Source of the DNA: Bradyrhizobium centrolobii
GTDB taxonomy: Bacteria; Pseudomonadota; Alphaproteobacteria; Rhizobiales; Xanthobacteraceae
Assembly (NCBI RefSeq): GCF_001641635.1
Contig: NZ_LUUB01000040.1
Span: 1 to 64,000, forward strand
Length of the DNA: 64,000 nt
Direction: 5' to 3'
This document shows positions 43,832 through 54,600 of the stretch, piece by piece. The position numbers and the translations under genes were made by a program. The notes under the pieces are model-generated. The model did no database searches. It had not been told where the DNA came from and saw only the letters and a program-made list of their open reading frames with translations. Numbering within the stretch: the stretch's first letter is position 1; every line of letters starts with the position of its first letter.

Positions 43832-44160
43832 CGGAAGACCGTCAGGTGGTTGGCGAGGATCGCACAAAGCGGCAGGTCGAGCGTGACGTAGTTCCAGGAA
43901 GGCGCCCACCACGCGTTGCCGAGCAGTTGAAAGCAATTCCAGTTCTGTCCCTTGTTCGCTATCTGTCGCTCGACGAAGAGGCGCGTCGGATAGCCTTGAT
44001 GTTCACCGAGCCGGAGGAGCGCCTTCATCTTCAACACCGTCCCGTTCGTTTCGATGGGCAGCACGGGGAAGTAGATGTGATCGATGCCGCCTTCCGGCAT
44101 GACCTCAGCATCCGGGTAGAGCGTTTTCAGATGCGCCAGATGCTGAGGGTCGATGCTCAT
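43828..44160 (-). CDS. bilB: E2-like protein (Bil-like)
   Basis: A 110-aa protein resembling prokaryotic E2 family proteins: GIDHIYFPVLPIETNG, then RLFVERQIANKGQNWNCFQLLGNAWWAPSWNYVTLDLP. Cys76 and Cys99 are the two cysteines; Cys76 in WNC is the more likely catalytic residue (inference). It is short for a eukaryotic E2 but normal for the bacterial type. Order and 4-bp overlaps on both sides support its role between UBL and JAB. Confidence 0.75.
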   Translation of the reverse strand: MSIDPQHLAHLKTLYPDAEVMPEGGIDHIYFPVLPIETNGTVLKMKALLRLGEHQGYPTRLFVERQIANKGQNWNCFQLLGNAWWAPSWNYVTLDLPLCAILANHLTVFR

Positions 44161-44429
44161 GACGAGCCACCCTTTTTGACGTGGCTGATGAACTTCTCGC
44201 CTTCCTTGACGGTCGTGCGCTCGTTGTCGCCGATCGTGTGGAACGCGCCGTCCTTCTCGATCACGTCGAGATCAAGGGAGGCATCGACACCAAGTGCCTG
44301 CTTCAGGTCGGGCAGGGTGTAGCTGCCGCGATGAATGCTCTTCGGCTTGCCGTCAATCGAGACCTCGACAAAGTCCTTGCCGTGGTCATCGGGCTTTTTT
44401 TCCGTGTCTTCAATGGCTTGGCTGGTCAT
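44157..44429 (-). CDS. bilA: ubiquitin-like protein (multiubiquitin type; Bil-like UBL)
   Basis: A 90-aa protein. After a polar N-terminal tail, one beta-grasp-like unit: VEVSIDGKPKSIHRGSYTLPDLKQALGVDASLDLDVIEKDGAFHTI, and a C-terminal EKFISHVKKGGSS. The Gly-Gly followed by two serines looks like a precursor that JAB must trim. The described Bil UBL has two domains; here I see only one. AGGAAAGGA precedes the ATG. It is the first gene of the operon. Confidence 0.83.
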   Translation of the reverse strand: MTSQAIEDTEKKPDDHGKDFVEVSIDGKPKSIHRGSYTLPDLKQALGVDASLDLDVIEKDGAFHTIGDNERTTVKEGEKFISHVKKGGSS

Positions 44430-44448
44430 GATAGGTTCCTTTCCTCGG

Positions 44449-44466
44449 GGAATCGGCCCCGATTCC
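44449..44466. promoter_or_regulatory. palindrome in the leader of the UBL operon
   Basis: GGAATCGG and CCGATTCC are perfect 8-bp inverted repeats with a 2-bp centre, 20 bp upstream of the UBL start. It could be an operator near the transcription start, or an mRNA hairpin. Confidence 0.5.
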
Positions 44467-44508
44467 TTCGGATGATGCCATAGGCCTTGTCTCGGTGCAA
44501 GAAAAAGT

Positions 44509-44525
44509 GTTACCTATCAGGTAAC
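44509..44525. promoter_or_regulatory. operator-like palindrome before the toxin gene
   Basis: GTTACCT-ATC-AGGTAAC: perfect 7-bp arms. A plus-strand promoter TTGTCT-17 nt-TTACCT would place it on the -10 element. The site is in the shared region of the toxin-antitoxin pair and the UBL/CBASS cluster. The antitoxin HTH is the likely ligand (inference). Confidence 0.6.
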
Positions 44526-44545
44526 GGATTTCAAAGGAGAAGCCG

Positions 44546-44857
44546 TTGCGCATCGGATTCAGCACCGCCGCGCTCGCTCGAACATTCAGTGAGTTCGATC
44601 GGCTCCGGCGCGCATTCGGCGACGAGATGGCGTATAAGCTGGCGAATCGGATGGCTGTCCTGGACGCGGCGGATACGTTGGCCTTGGTCCCATCAATGCC
44701 CCCAATCGGATGTCGCCAACTCGATGGCGATGCGCGCTTCGGCGTGATGGTGGCGAAAACTCAGCGCCTCGTTTTTTGCGCAGTTGGTGCGAACGTGCGA
44801 AAGCGTGCGGTCGACCTCGCACGCGTGACGGAAATCGAAATTGAAGGTGTACGGTAG
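44546..44857 (+). CDS. RelE/HigB-like toxin
   Basis: A 103-aa protein beginning with TTG (AGGAG 6 nt upstream; no ATG is available). The pattern SEFDRLRRAFGDEMAYKLANRMAVLDAADTLALVPSMPPIGCRQL followed by VMVAKTQRLVF fits the RelE/ParE fold mRNA interferase family. It sits 44 bp before an antitoxin with HTH and metallopeptidase domains. Its catalytic residues cannot be named from sequence alone. Confidence 0.8.
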   Translation: MRIGFSTAALARTFSEFDRLRRAFGDEMAYKLANRMAVLDAADTLALVPSMPPIGCRQLDGDARFGVMVAKTQRLVFCAVGANVRKRAVDLARVTEIEIEGVR

Positions 44858-44901
44858 CAGTGAAGGACGAATTGCAGCGAAACGCTCGATCGGGGAACCC
44901 G

Positions 44902-45996
44902 ATGGCTCACATTCAGCACCGGTATCAGCCAGATTACGTCCAGCCTCCGGGTAAAGTGTTGGAAGAGATTCTTGAGACGCGGGACCTGTCGGCACGGGAA
45001 TTGGCTCGCCGCTGCGGTCGCTCTCCGAAGCTGTTTGTTGAAATAATCGCGGGCAAGGCGCCGATCGAACCTGCAACGGCAATGCAGCTAGAACGCGTTC
45101 TCGGAATGGACGCCTCGATTTGGCTCAATCTAGAAGCAAAGTATCGCTTGCATTTGGCACAGAGTGCTGAGGCGGAGAGCTTCGCAAGTGTCAAGGATTT
45201 CGTTCATCGCTTCCCAATCGGAGAACTGGTGCAGCGTGGCTGTGTGAAAGCTACTCAAAACGATACGGATATAGCGCGCGAACTCCTCAGATTCTTCGCC
45301 GCTGGAAGCTTCACTGCGTTTAGAGAGCGTTTCGACGAACTTCGAACCGTCTCGTTTAGACATTCGCCCACATTCAAAAGCGATCCTGAGCCACTACTGG
45401 CCTGGCTTCGACTCGGCGAGCTTCAGGCGGAGAGCGTTGAGACAGCTCCGTTTGATCGTACAAATTTCATAAATGCTCTTGCGCAAATCAGGTCGTATAC
45501 CAATCAGGACCCTGAGGAGTTTCTGAGCCCTATGATCTCCAAGTGCGCAGAAGCCGGCGTGGTCTTTCTACTCATTAAACCGTTTTCCCGTTTGCGACTG
45601 AGTGGTGTCGCCCGATGGTTGGTCCCGGGAAAGGGAATAATTCAGCAAACGCTACGGCACAAAACTAACGATCATTTCTGGTTCACCTTCTTCCACGAGG
45701 CAGCGCATTTGCTCCTCCATAGCAGGAAAGCCTTATTCATCGACGGCGAGAAGCTTCCGGGTGACGACAAAGAAGAAGCGGAAGCCAACCATTGGGCTGC
45801 GAGTTTTCTAGTACCACAGCATGAGCTTGAAAAGTTTGTGTCGGCCGGTTCTTTCGATCTTGAGAGCGTTACGACGTTTTCAGAGGAGATAGACGTTGCT
45901 CCTGGTATCGTAGTTGGACAATTGCAAAACCGAAAAGCTGTGCCTTGGAACTCTCCACTCAACCACTTGAAAGTTACATTCGAGTGGTCGGAATAG
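44902..45996 (+). CDS. HigA-type antitoxin fused to ImmA/IrrE-type metallopeptidase
   Basis: A 364-aa protein (GTG at 44860 also in frame; GGGGA supports the ATG at 44902). The N-terminal HTH is PPGKVLEEILETRDLSARELARRCGRSPKLF with HigA-like pattern. The C-terminal half has the zinc motif HEAAHLLLH near residue 264, plus AEANHWAASFLVP, as in ImmA/IrrE proteases that cut repressors. As an HTH-protease fusion it could neutralise the toxin and repress the shared promoter, then cut itself or another repressor. The role is inferred; the domains are visible. Confidence 0.88.
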   Translation: MAHIQHRYQPDYVQPPGKVLEEILETRDLSARELARRCGRSPKLFVEIIAGKAPIEPATAMQLERVLGMDASIWLNLEAKYRLHLAQSAEAESFASVKDFVHRFPIGELVQRGCVKATQNDTDIARELLRFFAAGSFTAFRERFDELRTVSFRHSPTFKSDPEPLLAWLRLGELQAESVETAPFDRTNFINALAQIRSYTNQDPEEFLSPMISKCAEAGVVFLLIKPFSRLRLSGVARWLVPGKGIIQQTLRHKTNDHFWFTFFHEAAHLLLHSRKALFIDGEKLPGDDKEEAEANHWAASFLVPQHELEKFVSAGSFDLESVTTFSEEIDVAPGIVVGQLQNRKAVPWNSPLNHLKVTFEWSE

Positions 45997-46009
45997 CCCC
46001 TTAACGACA

Positions 46010-48670
46010 TCATCCCCTCTTGCTCGGAAGGAAGAGCATCTCAGGCCAAGAGACTGGCCTACGAAGCGTGGACGCATGGGAAGAAAGATTAGCGTCAAAT
46101 GCCTGTTTAAGGCGTCCAAGCACCGACTCGATATCCTCACTCACACGTCCGTCGTTTGGAGAGTTTCGGGGTGTGAGGGCGTTCAGTGCCCGCAATAGCT
46201 CCCAATCACGTAGAATTTCGATCTTCGTTTCCTTTTCCATCACGCCAAAGATTAGTCTATGGATGAGCGTGCCTGTTCCTGTAACCTCGTCCTCAACAGT
46301 TATGATCAGCAATGGGCCACAGAGACCATCGACGCGGGCTAAGCGCGCTGGAACATCTTGCGCGTCTTCGAGCGCAACATCGAAGAGGTGGTGACCCACT
46401 CCGAGAACCCGAGAAGCGGCGTTCGTGCCACGAAGACTGCGATCGAAGACGAGTCCTTCGTATTTATCCCGGAGCGCGTAGCTGCGCTCCTTCCAGCTAT
46501 CAGGAGTCCTGATTTCCAGACCGTCGTCGCGTCGGAAAATCCGGCGTCCGTGTCTGCTAACAGTTTGAGTGAAGAACCGTTCAAGATCAGCAAGATCAAC
46601 CTGTGGCAGATCTTTGCCAACCTGTTGAAAGTCGAACTTCGACACATTGCCAAGAAGTTCACGCACCGTTTCCACCACGTCGCGCCCGCCGAGCGTAGCC
46701 GTTGCTCGATCAAACCACGCCCCCAATCGCTCGCCCGAAAGCCCTTCGCTCCCCGAAAACAGCTCATTGAAAAGCGAATTGCCCGCCATGCCTATGACCA
46801 ACTGCGAGATGTCCTCTTGTTCCTCCATTACTGATGAGAGAGCGGCCTGAATTCGCTCCAGCTTCGCGTTGAGAAGGTCCCAGATACGAGCCTCAACAGT
46901 TTGTGGATTTCGCAAAATGTAGACTGAGACCGGCCGCGTCTGGCCGTAGCGAGACAGACGCCCGACCCTCTGATGAAGGCGCATGGGATTCCAGGGCATA
47001 TCCGCGTGGACCAGCACCGCGCAGCGTTCTTGAAGATCGATGCCTTCGCCGCCGGCCTCTGTCGACACGAGGAACCGCACCTTACCCGAGTTGAAAGCGT
47101 CTGCCGCATGCTCGCGAGGTTGGCTGATCGTCTTCGGCTCGCCCGAAGCCTGCTCAAGCCCATCCAGCCTTTCGTCCCCATTGATAAACGCGGCAGAACC
47201 GAATCCAAATCGCCGATGAAGCGCGTTCATGATAAGTGCTTGAGTGGCCTTGTATTCCGTAAAGAGCAGGATCGGCTCGTCCGGGCCGAACTCCTCGCCA
47301 ATCATTCGAAGGAGGCGCTCGATCTTCGTCTCTTGGGTTATCGCGCCGGCGAGCGCGATAAGTTCGTCAAGACGCTGGATTTCGTCTTCCATCAACAAGA
47401 CAGAGGCAGACCCGGGCAATGCCTCTTCGGCTTCGGCCAAATCATCAAACGTCGCTTGATCGTCGTCTGGTAAAGCGACAGAGGAAGACTCGCTCGAGCG
47501 CCTGACGGCGTCTGCCAGCATCGTGCGGCGCTTGCCGAGCGCATTCCGGATCGCTGCGATCGAGCTGGCGGCAAGCTTCTGGAGGGTGATGAGCACGAGC
47601 ATTCGCGCCGTCTGCGCGCGACCGTCAAGCGTCCCCGCATATGCGCGACCGTCGATCACGAATTCGCTGAGCGTTCGGTAAAACTGGGCCTCTTGCTCAC
47701 TATATTTGTACTCGCGACTATAGACATCGACCGGCTTGAAGAGCTTGTTGCCTTTAAGGTCGGTGACCGTCGCCTTGTTATTTCGGATCATGACCTTCGG
47801 AAGCTGAGAGAGTTGTTCTGTTGTGTTCCGCTCCGCGTCAAAGAGATCGGGTCGCACGAGCTGCATCAGACCGAAGAAGCCGTAATCCTTTCCGCGATGG
47901 GGAGTTCCTGTGAAGAAGAGCAGAGAATTGATCTTGCCCCGCGCCTGGAGGTCCGAGACAAGACTGTATGCGAGTGTTTTGCCGGCCTTTTCATCGACAC
48001 TCAGATGATGGGCTTCATCAACGATGACCAAGTCCCAGGGATCCGCGTCGAGCAGCCTTTGGCGTGCCCCACGACGATCGTCACGCAACGTGTGAAAGGA
48101 TGCGACGACCATCGAAGCAGTCGCCCAGAAATCGCCGCGCTCCGTGTCCGCCTCCGTGACATAGCGCTGCAGCCGGATGTCGAACATGTCTTTGAGGCGG
48201 AACTGCCACTGAGGGACGAGCTTCGCCGGGGCAAGGGTCATCACTCGGCGCACTCGGCCAGAGGCGATCAAGGGCAAGAGAACAAGGCCACATTCAATTG
48301 TCTTGCCCAGCCCCACGTCGTCGGCAACCAGCCACCGGAAAGGCCACTCCTGCGTTACTTTGCGACAAACCCATAGTTGGTGAGGAAGCAACTGCACGCG
48401 CGAGCGTGAAAATACCCCCCATTGATCGTTGACGGACCGGATAGTAAGCGCCTGCGCTCGGATCACCGCGTCGATGGGATCAGCAGCCGAGCCTTCTCGG
48501 AGAGCCGAATGGAGCGACGGTATCTCGGCAAGCTCGTCAGCGAGAACCTGCTCAACGTTCCCGCCGAAGCGAACGATAACAGTGGCGCCCATGTCCACCA
48601 CTACGCGTCCATTTCCATGTCGCGGATGGTGAACAGAGGCACCCGCTGCCAATTGCCTTGTGTCTGTCAT
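46010..48670 (-). CDS. SNF2-family helicase, partner of the GHKL giant
   Basis: An 886-aa protein. Walker A ADDVGLGKTIE (Lys123), DEAHHL near 220, and FTGTPHRG in motif III. The C-terminal helicase lobe has STEAGGEGIDLQ and MRLHQRVGRLSRYGQTRPV. The N terminus resembles a small Tudor-like fold (ASVHHPRHGNGRVVVDMGATVIVRFGG). It follows the 2500-aa ATPase gene by 17 bp, so the pair is an operon. DrmD-like helicases share this organisation. It converges with the antitoxin gene. Confidence 0.9.
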   Translation of the reverse strand: MTDTRQLAAGASVHHPRHGNGRVVVDMGATVIVRFGGNVEQVLADELAEIPSLHSALREGSAADPIDAVIRAQALTIRSVNDQWGVFSRSRVQLLPHQLWVCRKVTQEWPFRWLVADDVGLGKTIECGLVLLPLIASGRVRRVMTLAPAKLVPQWQFRLKDMFDIRLQRYVTEADTERGDFWATASMVVASFHTLRDDRRGARQRLLDADPWDLVIVDEAHHLSVDEKAGKTLAYSLVSDLQARGKINSLLFFTGTPHRGKDYGFFGLMQLVRPDLFDAERNTTEQLSQLPKVMIRNNKATVTDLKGNKLFKPVDVYSREYKYSEQEAQFYRTLSEFVIDGRAYAGTLDGRAQTARMLVLITLQKLAASSIAAIRNALGKRRTMLADAVRRSSESSSVALPDDDQATFDDLAEAEEALPGSASVLLMEDEIQRLDELIALAGAITQETKIERLLRMIGEEFGPDEPILLFTEYKATQALIMNALHRRFGFGSAAFINGDERLDGLEQASGEPKTISQPREHAADAFNSGKVRFLVSTEAGGEGIDLQERCAVLVHADMPWNPMRLHQRVGRLSRYGQTRPVSVYILRNPQTVEARIWDLLNAKLERIQAALSSVMEEQEDISQLVIGMAGNSLFNELFSGSEGLSGERLGAWFDRATATLGGRDVVETVRELLGNVSKFDFQQVGKDLPQVDLADLERFFTQTVSRHGRRIFRRDDGLEIRTPDSWKERSYALRDKYEGLVFDRSLRGTNAASRVLGVGHHLFDVALEDAQDVPARLARVDGLCGPLLIITVEDEVTGTGTLIHRLIFGVMEKETKIEILRDWELLRALNALTPRNSPNDGRVSEDIESVLGRLKQAFDANLSSHASTLRRPVSWPEMLFLPSKRG

Positions 48671-48687
48671 CCGTTAGCTGCCTCGTC

Positions 48688-51600
48688 CTAAAGCGCGTCC
48701 TCGCTGTCCTGCCACTGCTCCAAGAAGGCTGGTAGATCGCGGTCGATCGTTTCGAAGCACTGAACCAACGCCGTCTTGTTTTCCTCTCGGGTGATCAATT
48801 GCAGCGGAAGATCGAAATCTCCCTCAAAGCGAGCCCGACTAGCAGCGAGATGTTTTGTTACGAAGTCGTAGATCGTCCGGCTCGCTTCCTTGTCCGCCCG
48901 CTCACCAACGTCTGCGCCAAGCTCATTCAGCAGCGCACGAACACGCTGGGATGAAGCCCAGCCATAGGGAGCCATACGGCTCTCATCGCGTAACTCGTAC
49001 ACCTTGTGGCGTAGCATCTCACGGATCATCCAGTTCATGCCAATGCCGAGAGACCGGTTTATGGGCGCGGCATCGATGCAAAGACGCATTGCCGGTGCCC
49101 AGTAGCTCGGCTGCAAAGCACCATTTAGGGAAATGACGCCGTGCTCCTCAATGATTCTAGGCAGCTTGAGGGCAATTTCCCGGTATTCATCCAGCCATCG
49201 GGCGATCGCATACAGATCAACAAATGAACGTCGCCATGGAAGGTATCGTTGATCGAATTGTTCCGGCGCACTCCAGCGTTCAAGCCGATCAAGCCAGGAT
49301 CGCACATCATCAGGTGGTCGCGAGTCCGCGAGTTCAACCCACCAGCCTTCTCGGTATCCAGACTCGATAAAGCTTCGATGTTGTCCGTCCTGCGCGCGGC
49401 CGAATGATTGGAAGCAAGATAGGGCGAACATGGTGAACCAGGTCGCCCGATCACTCGTTTCCCGAAGCTGGGACGGTGAGAAAGCACCGGGATATGTTCG
49501 CTGCGAATACACGGTCCGAAGATTAGTTCCTTCAGAACTCCACCAGGTATGAATCGCTACCAACACCGTTTCAGGCGCTGGTGTGGGGGGCGAGGTAACC
49601 GGCATGGGTATAAACGCGTCACGGCCCTGAAGGGCATAAAGCAGATCGTCCTTCTCCTTTTCCATCCAACCTGACAGCAACGGACTGATCCGCAGCTGCG
49701 ACGCGGGCCAGGGCAGCCAACTGGGCCGATTGCGGCGAATCTCTTCACCCAAGTCCCGGCCTTGGCGCCCCTCAATGATGTAGCGGAGTGCCGCAATCTG
49801 GCGGTTAGGGTCATCGGCAGATACTTCCGCTGCCCACGACGCGAGGTCGCGCGCTTGAGGGCCGAAGCCCGATCTTTCTCGGGCAACTCGGAAGAACTCA
49901 AGTGCCGGGCCGGTATAACGCTTGTCGAGCAGATGCTTCGCAGGTGCGAATGCGCACAGTCTGCGCTCTTCACCGTCTCCCGCCGAATCTGGATAAGGAA
50001 GCTGCGCGAAGCGCCAGGTTCCGTCCTGTGCGAGAAACAATGCATGCCTAGCGGTGTCTAGTATCTCATGGAGTTCTTTGTAGAGTGGGGCTTCCCGAAT
50101 TGACTGGGGCGTAACGGCGCGACCAAGGGTCTGGGCTAGCTCGGGATTGATTCGCTTTTCTTTGCCGATTTGGCGATGAAGAAGGCTCGAAAAATGAAGC
50201 GGACGGGCGGTCCCGAAACCCAGCTTCCTTAGTTGCCCAGCCACTTCGGATGAAATGATCCGATTTTGCAATTCCGTCAGTGTAGGCCAGTCTCGCAGCT
50301 TGGCGAGCGTGGCCGAATGCGACAACGCGCCATCAAGGTAATGTTCCACTTCTGATGCCTGCACCAATGAATCGAACGGGGATTGCAAACGCGTCGGCAC
50401 GACCTTGTGCCGACTGGCGAGACGCGCGTATCCATGCCCGTCCACATGCAAGTGTCGGGCGAGATCGTCGTCAAAGTCCAGCGCAAGGACGTCGAATAAC
50501 CGGGACCAAAAGATATTTCTCGCTGTTTGCTGGGAAGCATCGAGATCCAGGCGCCTTGCGAACTGAGACCAATCGGCGCCCACGAGATCGTGCAACTCCA
50601 AAAGGCGGTCTCCGAGCGTCCGCCCCAGAGTTCGAAACTTCTCCTGCCGCTCCGCAATCGAGCCGGCCAATCCGGTCCGTCCGGGGTCGACTGCGAAGGG
50701 ACCATTGAGCAACCAGCCGGATCGCAGCTCCTCCTCAAGTGGGGCAAGATTCCAGAGACGCCTCAGGTCGCTAGAGAACGCACTGGGACCTGCGCCGTCT
50801 ATGCGGAGCAAGAGGCTATACCCGCTGGAAAGATCGACCCGCAGGGCCCGCTCCTTTTTCCGACCAGAAACGGAAACGAGGTAGATCCCGCTCTTATCCA
50901 GTAGCGGAGAGCAGACGGAATCGATGCTCTCCGGTACGTCAGCCTCGATCTCGACGCGGCGGATAGTGCGCGCGAAGGCGGGCAGCCAAGTCACGGTAGC
51001 CCTGAATGCCGCGATGGCTTCGGCACCTTTATCGGCAGTCGTCATCGAGAACGGAACGTCGATCACCGTAGCCTTTCGGCCGCTGGGGCTCTTTCGATTT
51101 TCTCCTGCATCAATACCTTCCGGCCAAGTCGCCGGCAGAAAGCCTCCAACTGTGCGTAATGCGATGAAGCCGCTCGCTATGCCTACGCTGTCCGACAACA
51201 CGTGGACGCTCTTGAAACCCAGGCCAAACTTACCGGTCAGATCGTCTCCAGGCCGCTTCTCGGAGAAATTCATCAGTAGCATGTTGAGCAAGTCGCGGTC
51301 GTGACCGAGACGACGCCCCTCTTCGGTGTCGCGTCCCATGTGGTTAATGGGACGACCCCAATGGACGACACGAAATCCGCTTGAGCCGTTCGAAAACAGC
51401 TCCACACGGAAACAAACGTCAGTCGCAGCTCCACCGTGCTGCCGGTAAGCGTCGTCCGCGTTCTGGAAAAGCTCGAAGAGAACCCGGCTAGCCGAGTATC
51501 CGAAATCCCCGATCTTGCTGCGAACGGCTGACAGAAGTTCAGCCGCCAACGCGCCATCAGATACCTTTCGCCAAAGCGCCGCCTTGAGCTCCTCAAGCTT

Positions 51601-54600
51601 CTGTGCCGGCGCCGAAAGATGATGCAGGCGGCTTTCCTCAGCTTGATATTTGCGCAACGCTTGCTGTGAAAGATACTCGGTGGGAAGCTTCAGCTCGGCG
51701 AGTATAGTGGGCAATCGGTCGCGCAGCAGACGTTCGGTTTCCTCGATCGTCGATTGATCGATCTTAACCGCCTTGTCCAACATCTCTTGCAACGCCGTCC
51801 GTTGGCGTTCCATGCCGAGCCATAGGCAGTCCGCCGCGATCGTCTCGACGAACCGGCGGAAAATTGCGCTGGCTTCACCCTGACTGTATCGAGTCGGATC
51901 GACTTGCCTGATTGGCAGCGTGATCAATGACCGCGCCTTGCCGTCGGCGGCGCGGATACCCTCATGAGTCTTGTGCAGGTTCCCAATGAGGATTCCTTTG
52001 TCGGAACCGCTTAATGCCGCGTCGAACGAATCGCCCGACATTGCGATAGCTTGTACGCGCTCGCCCAAGACTGGCTCGATAAGGAAACGACGTTGATCGA
52101 CCTCAGCGGCCAGCGGGTTCGGGTAAAGGATTTCTTTTGGAAAGTGGTAGTCGAGATCGGCCCAAAGGGTATCGACATCGACTGTCGCATCGGTCGCCCA
52201 CTCGTTTGCGAGGTTCCTAAAAGGCTCACCGCGACCAATCAATCCGAGATAGACGATAATCAGATCGGACGGCACGCGCCCTTTCCAGCTTTCGAGGAAC
52301 AATCGCTGCTGATCCGCAGACCGGGCTTCCAACGCGACTAGATCGACGTCCCTGATCTGTCCTCGGCGACGGTCGGCTATGAATGGATCAGGAGATTCAT
52401 TTTCGGCGTTGGTAGCCTCCGGGTGCTGCTGCAGACGCATCCCCAGCACGGATGCGTAGTCTCGCGCCAAGACATGCCTCGGGTCGAGACCGTCACCGTC
52501 CTGGACGACCTCACTGCCAATCCGCCAATTCCCAGCATCTGTGAGAACGCGCGTTCCACCGAACACTTCGCGGCGCGCGTCTTCTGGCCACCCTGCGACG
52601 ACACTGAATCCGTGGCGATAGGCCCTGGCCGCCGCTTCACCTTTTCGCCCTTTTTCCTCTGCCAATGCTGCCAGACAGTCGAGATGAGCTCCCGCCAACT
52701 TGGCGTCGGAGGCGCTGAGAGCAGTGAAAGCCGCTACGATCTTTGTGGCGTCGTCGCATCCATCTCCGAGTGACGTCAGAACCGCCGCCAGCAGAGGCCA
52801 GCCCGGCAATCCGATGTCACCGCTGGACTTGGCCAAGGTCGTGAAATCCTCGACCGGATAATCGTTTGCCCCTCCGAGGCGCCCAGCGATCCTCGCTTCC
52901 TCGATCATCAACGCAAGCGCCGCGAAGGAGAAGTTCCGACCCGGCAGAACCCACTCCCTTAGATGGGCAAACCCGTCATGCTCGCGGATCTCGATTCGCA
53001 GTTTTTGGACGGGCACAAATGGGGGTATTTCGCCGTTCTTTAGTAGCAACGTTCGCGCTACTTCGTCGACGGCGGGGGGAAGGGCGAGCACGTCCAGCGG
53101 AGTAATGGGCTGTTCGTCCACAAGAAGCCAAGGCGTGACGCGAAGTGCTTCTAGCAGGTGTTCGTCTGGCGGAGACGCAAGCTTGGCGAGGGCCTCGAGT
53201 ATCTCGTTACGAAAGCGGTGCGGGTTGGCGGAAGAAAGTGCGACTTTGATCTGGCTTTGCGGCGACCATCTCCCGATGAGCCTCTCCTGCCGCTCGCGTG
53301 CGCGGCTGTTGTTGGAAAGCTGGATCGTGAGAACATGGCGTCTCAATGCTTCGGGAATCGGCCAGTCGGCCTCACGAAACACATTGTCTGCGTTACCCGT
53401 CGTCGCGTCGGAACGAGCATGGATCGGCAAGCGACGCAGCAATGGGTCCGAGAGTTGGGTCAACAAAAACGCATCCCGCTCGATGGGACTGAGCTGAATG
53501 CGGGCGACCGCGTCGACATCTCGTTCGAGCAACGCCTCCATCCGCGGTGTATCGAGCGCCGTTATACCGATGTGCTGTCTCAGCCTGGGCATAAGCTCGT
53601 CAGCTATCTCGGCCGTGATCAGAAAGGCATTCTCGCTTGCGTTCAGAATTGCCTCGACAGGTCTTTCTATTCCTTTCAGTGTTTCTTCGAGAACATGCAG
53701 CGTAGCGCCACCATATCCAGCCTTTTCGTCGCCCGCGCAGAGGCGTCGAAGAGCGGCCCGATCGTCGTTATCCGTCGGCCGCAGTCGTTCAAGCAGCCTG
53801 CGTCTAGCGTCTGTTGTTCCAAAGCACGACGCCGCGTTAACGAGCTTTAGAATCGACTCATTCCCGGTGCTGTGGAGCTGAATGATAGAATTAGACGAAT
53901 CCCGGAGAAACTCCGCCGTCTTTCCGTCCACAACCAGAGGGGCTACGTCTGGCAGGGTTTCCGTCAGCAATGGCAGCAGCGAGTTAGCTTGAGGGGAGCT
54001 TGCGAACAGAAGTCCCGCTCGGGACCGGGCGACGAGCGTCTGGAGCGACAGCGCGATGGGATTGTGGCTGCGGATATCCCGCGCGCGCAGAACCTCGATG
54101 GAGGCGAATTCGAGATCACCTGCCAACTCGGAGATATTTCGTCCACCCTGAGTGAGTAGCGCTAACGCGGCAGTCGCCGCCTGGTCTGCATGGTCACCGC
54201 TGATCAACGGTTCGAGTGCGTTGAGCAGCGACTTGAGGTCTGCGTTGGATAACTGCGGAGGACGTCGAGTTTCGTCGAGCCATTCGCGGCGGACTAGCAA
54301 GATATTGGTGGGAGCGGAGGCCAGTGCGCGCAGGACTTGCCGGTTCTCGACGGATGCTGGTAGCGGAAACAACTTACCATGCGGCACTTGGTTAAGGATC
54401 GATCTTACGAGTTCGGACGGAGCGAACGCCTGTGTTTCAGTGATCGCCCTGCGTAGGGCCGCGACTAGGTGCGGTCCAATGGAAGAACGCTCCGCTTCGT
54501 CGAATATCGTCGCGCCAAGAAAATCGACGAGAAGCCGCGCGAGATCGCGTGATTGAAACGCCCGAGGTGATAGCCCGGCAAACACTGCCTCCAAGTCCTT

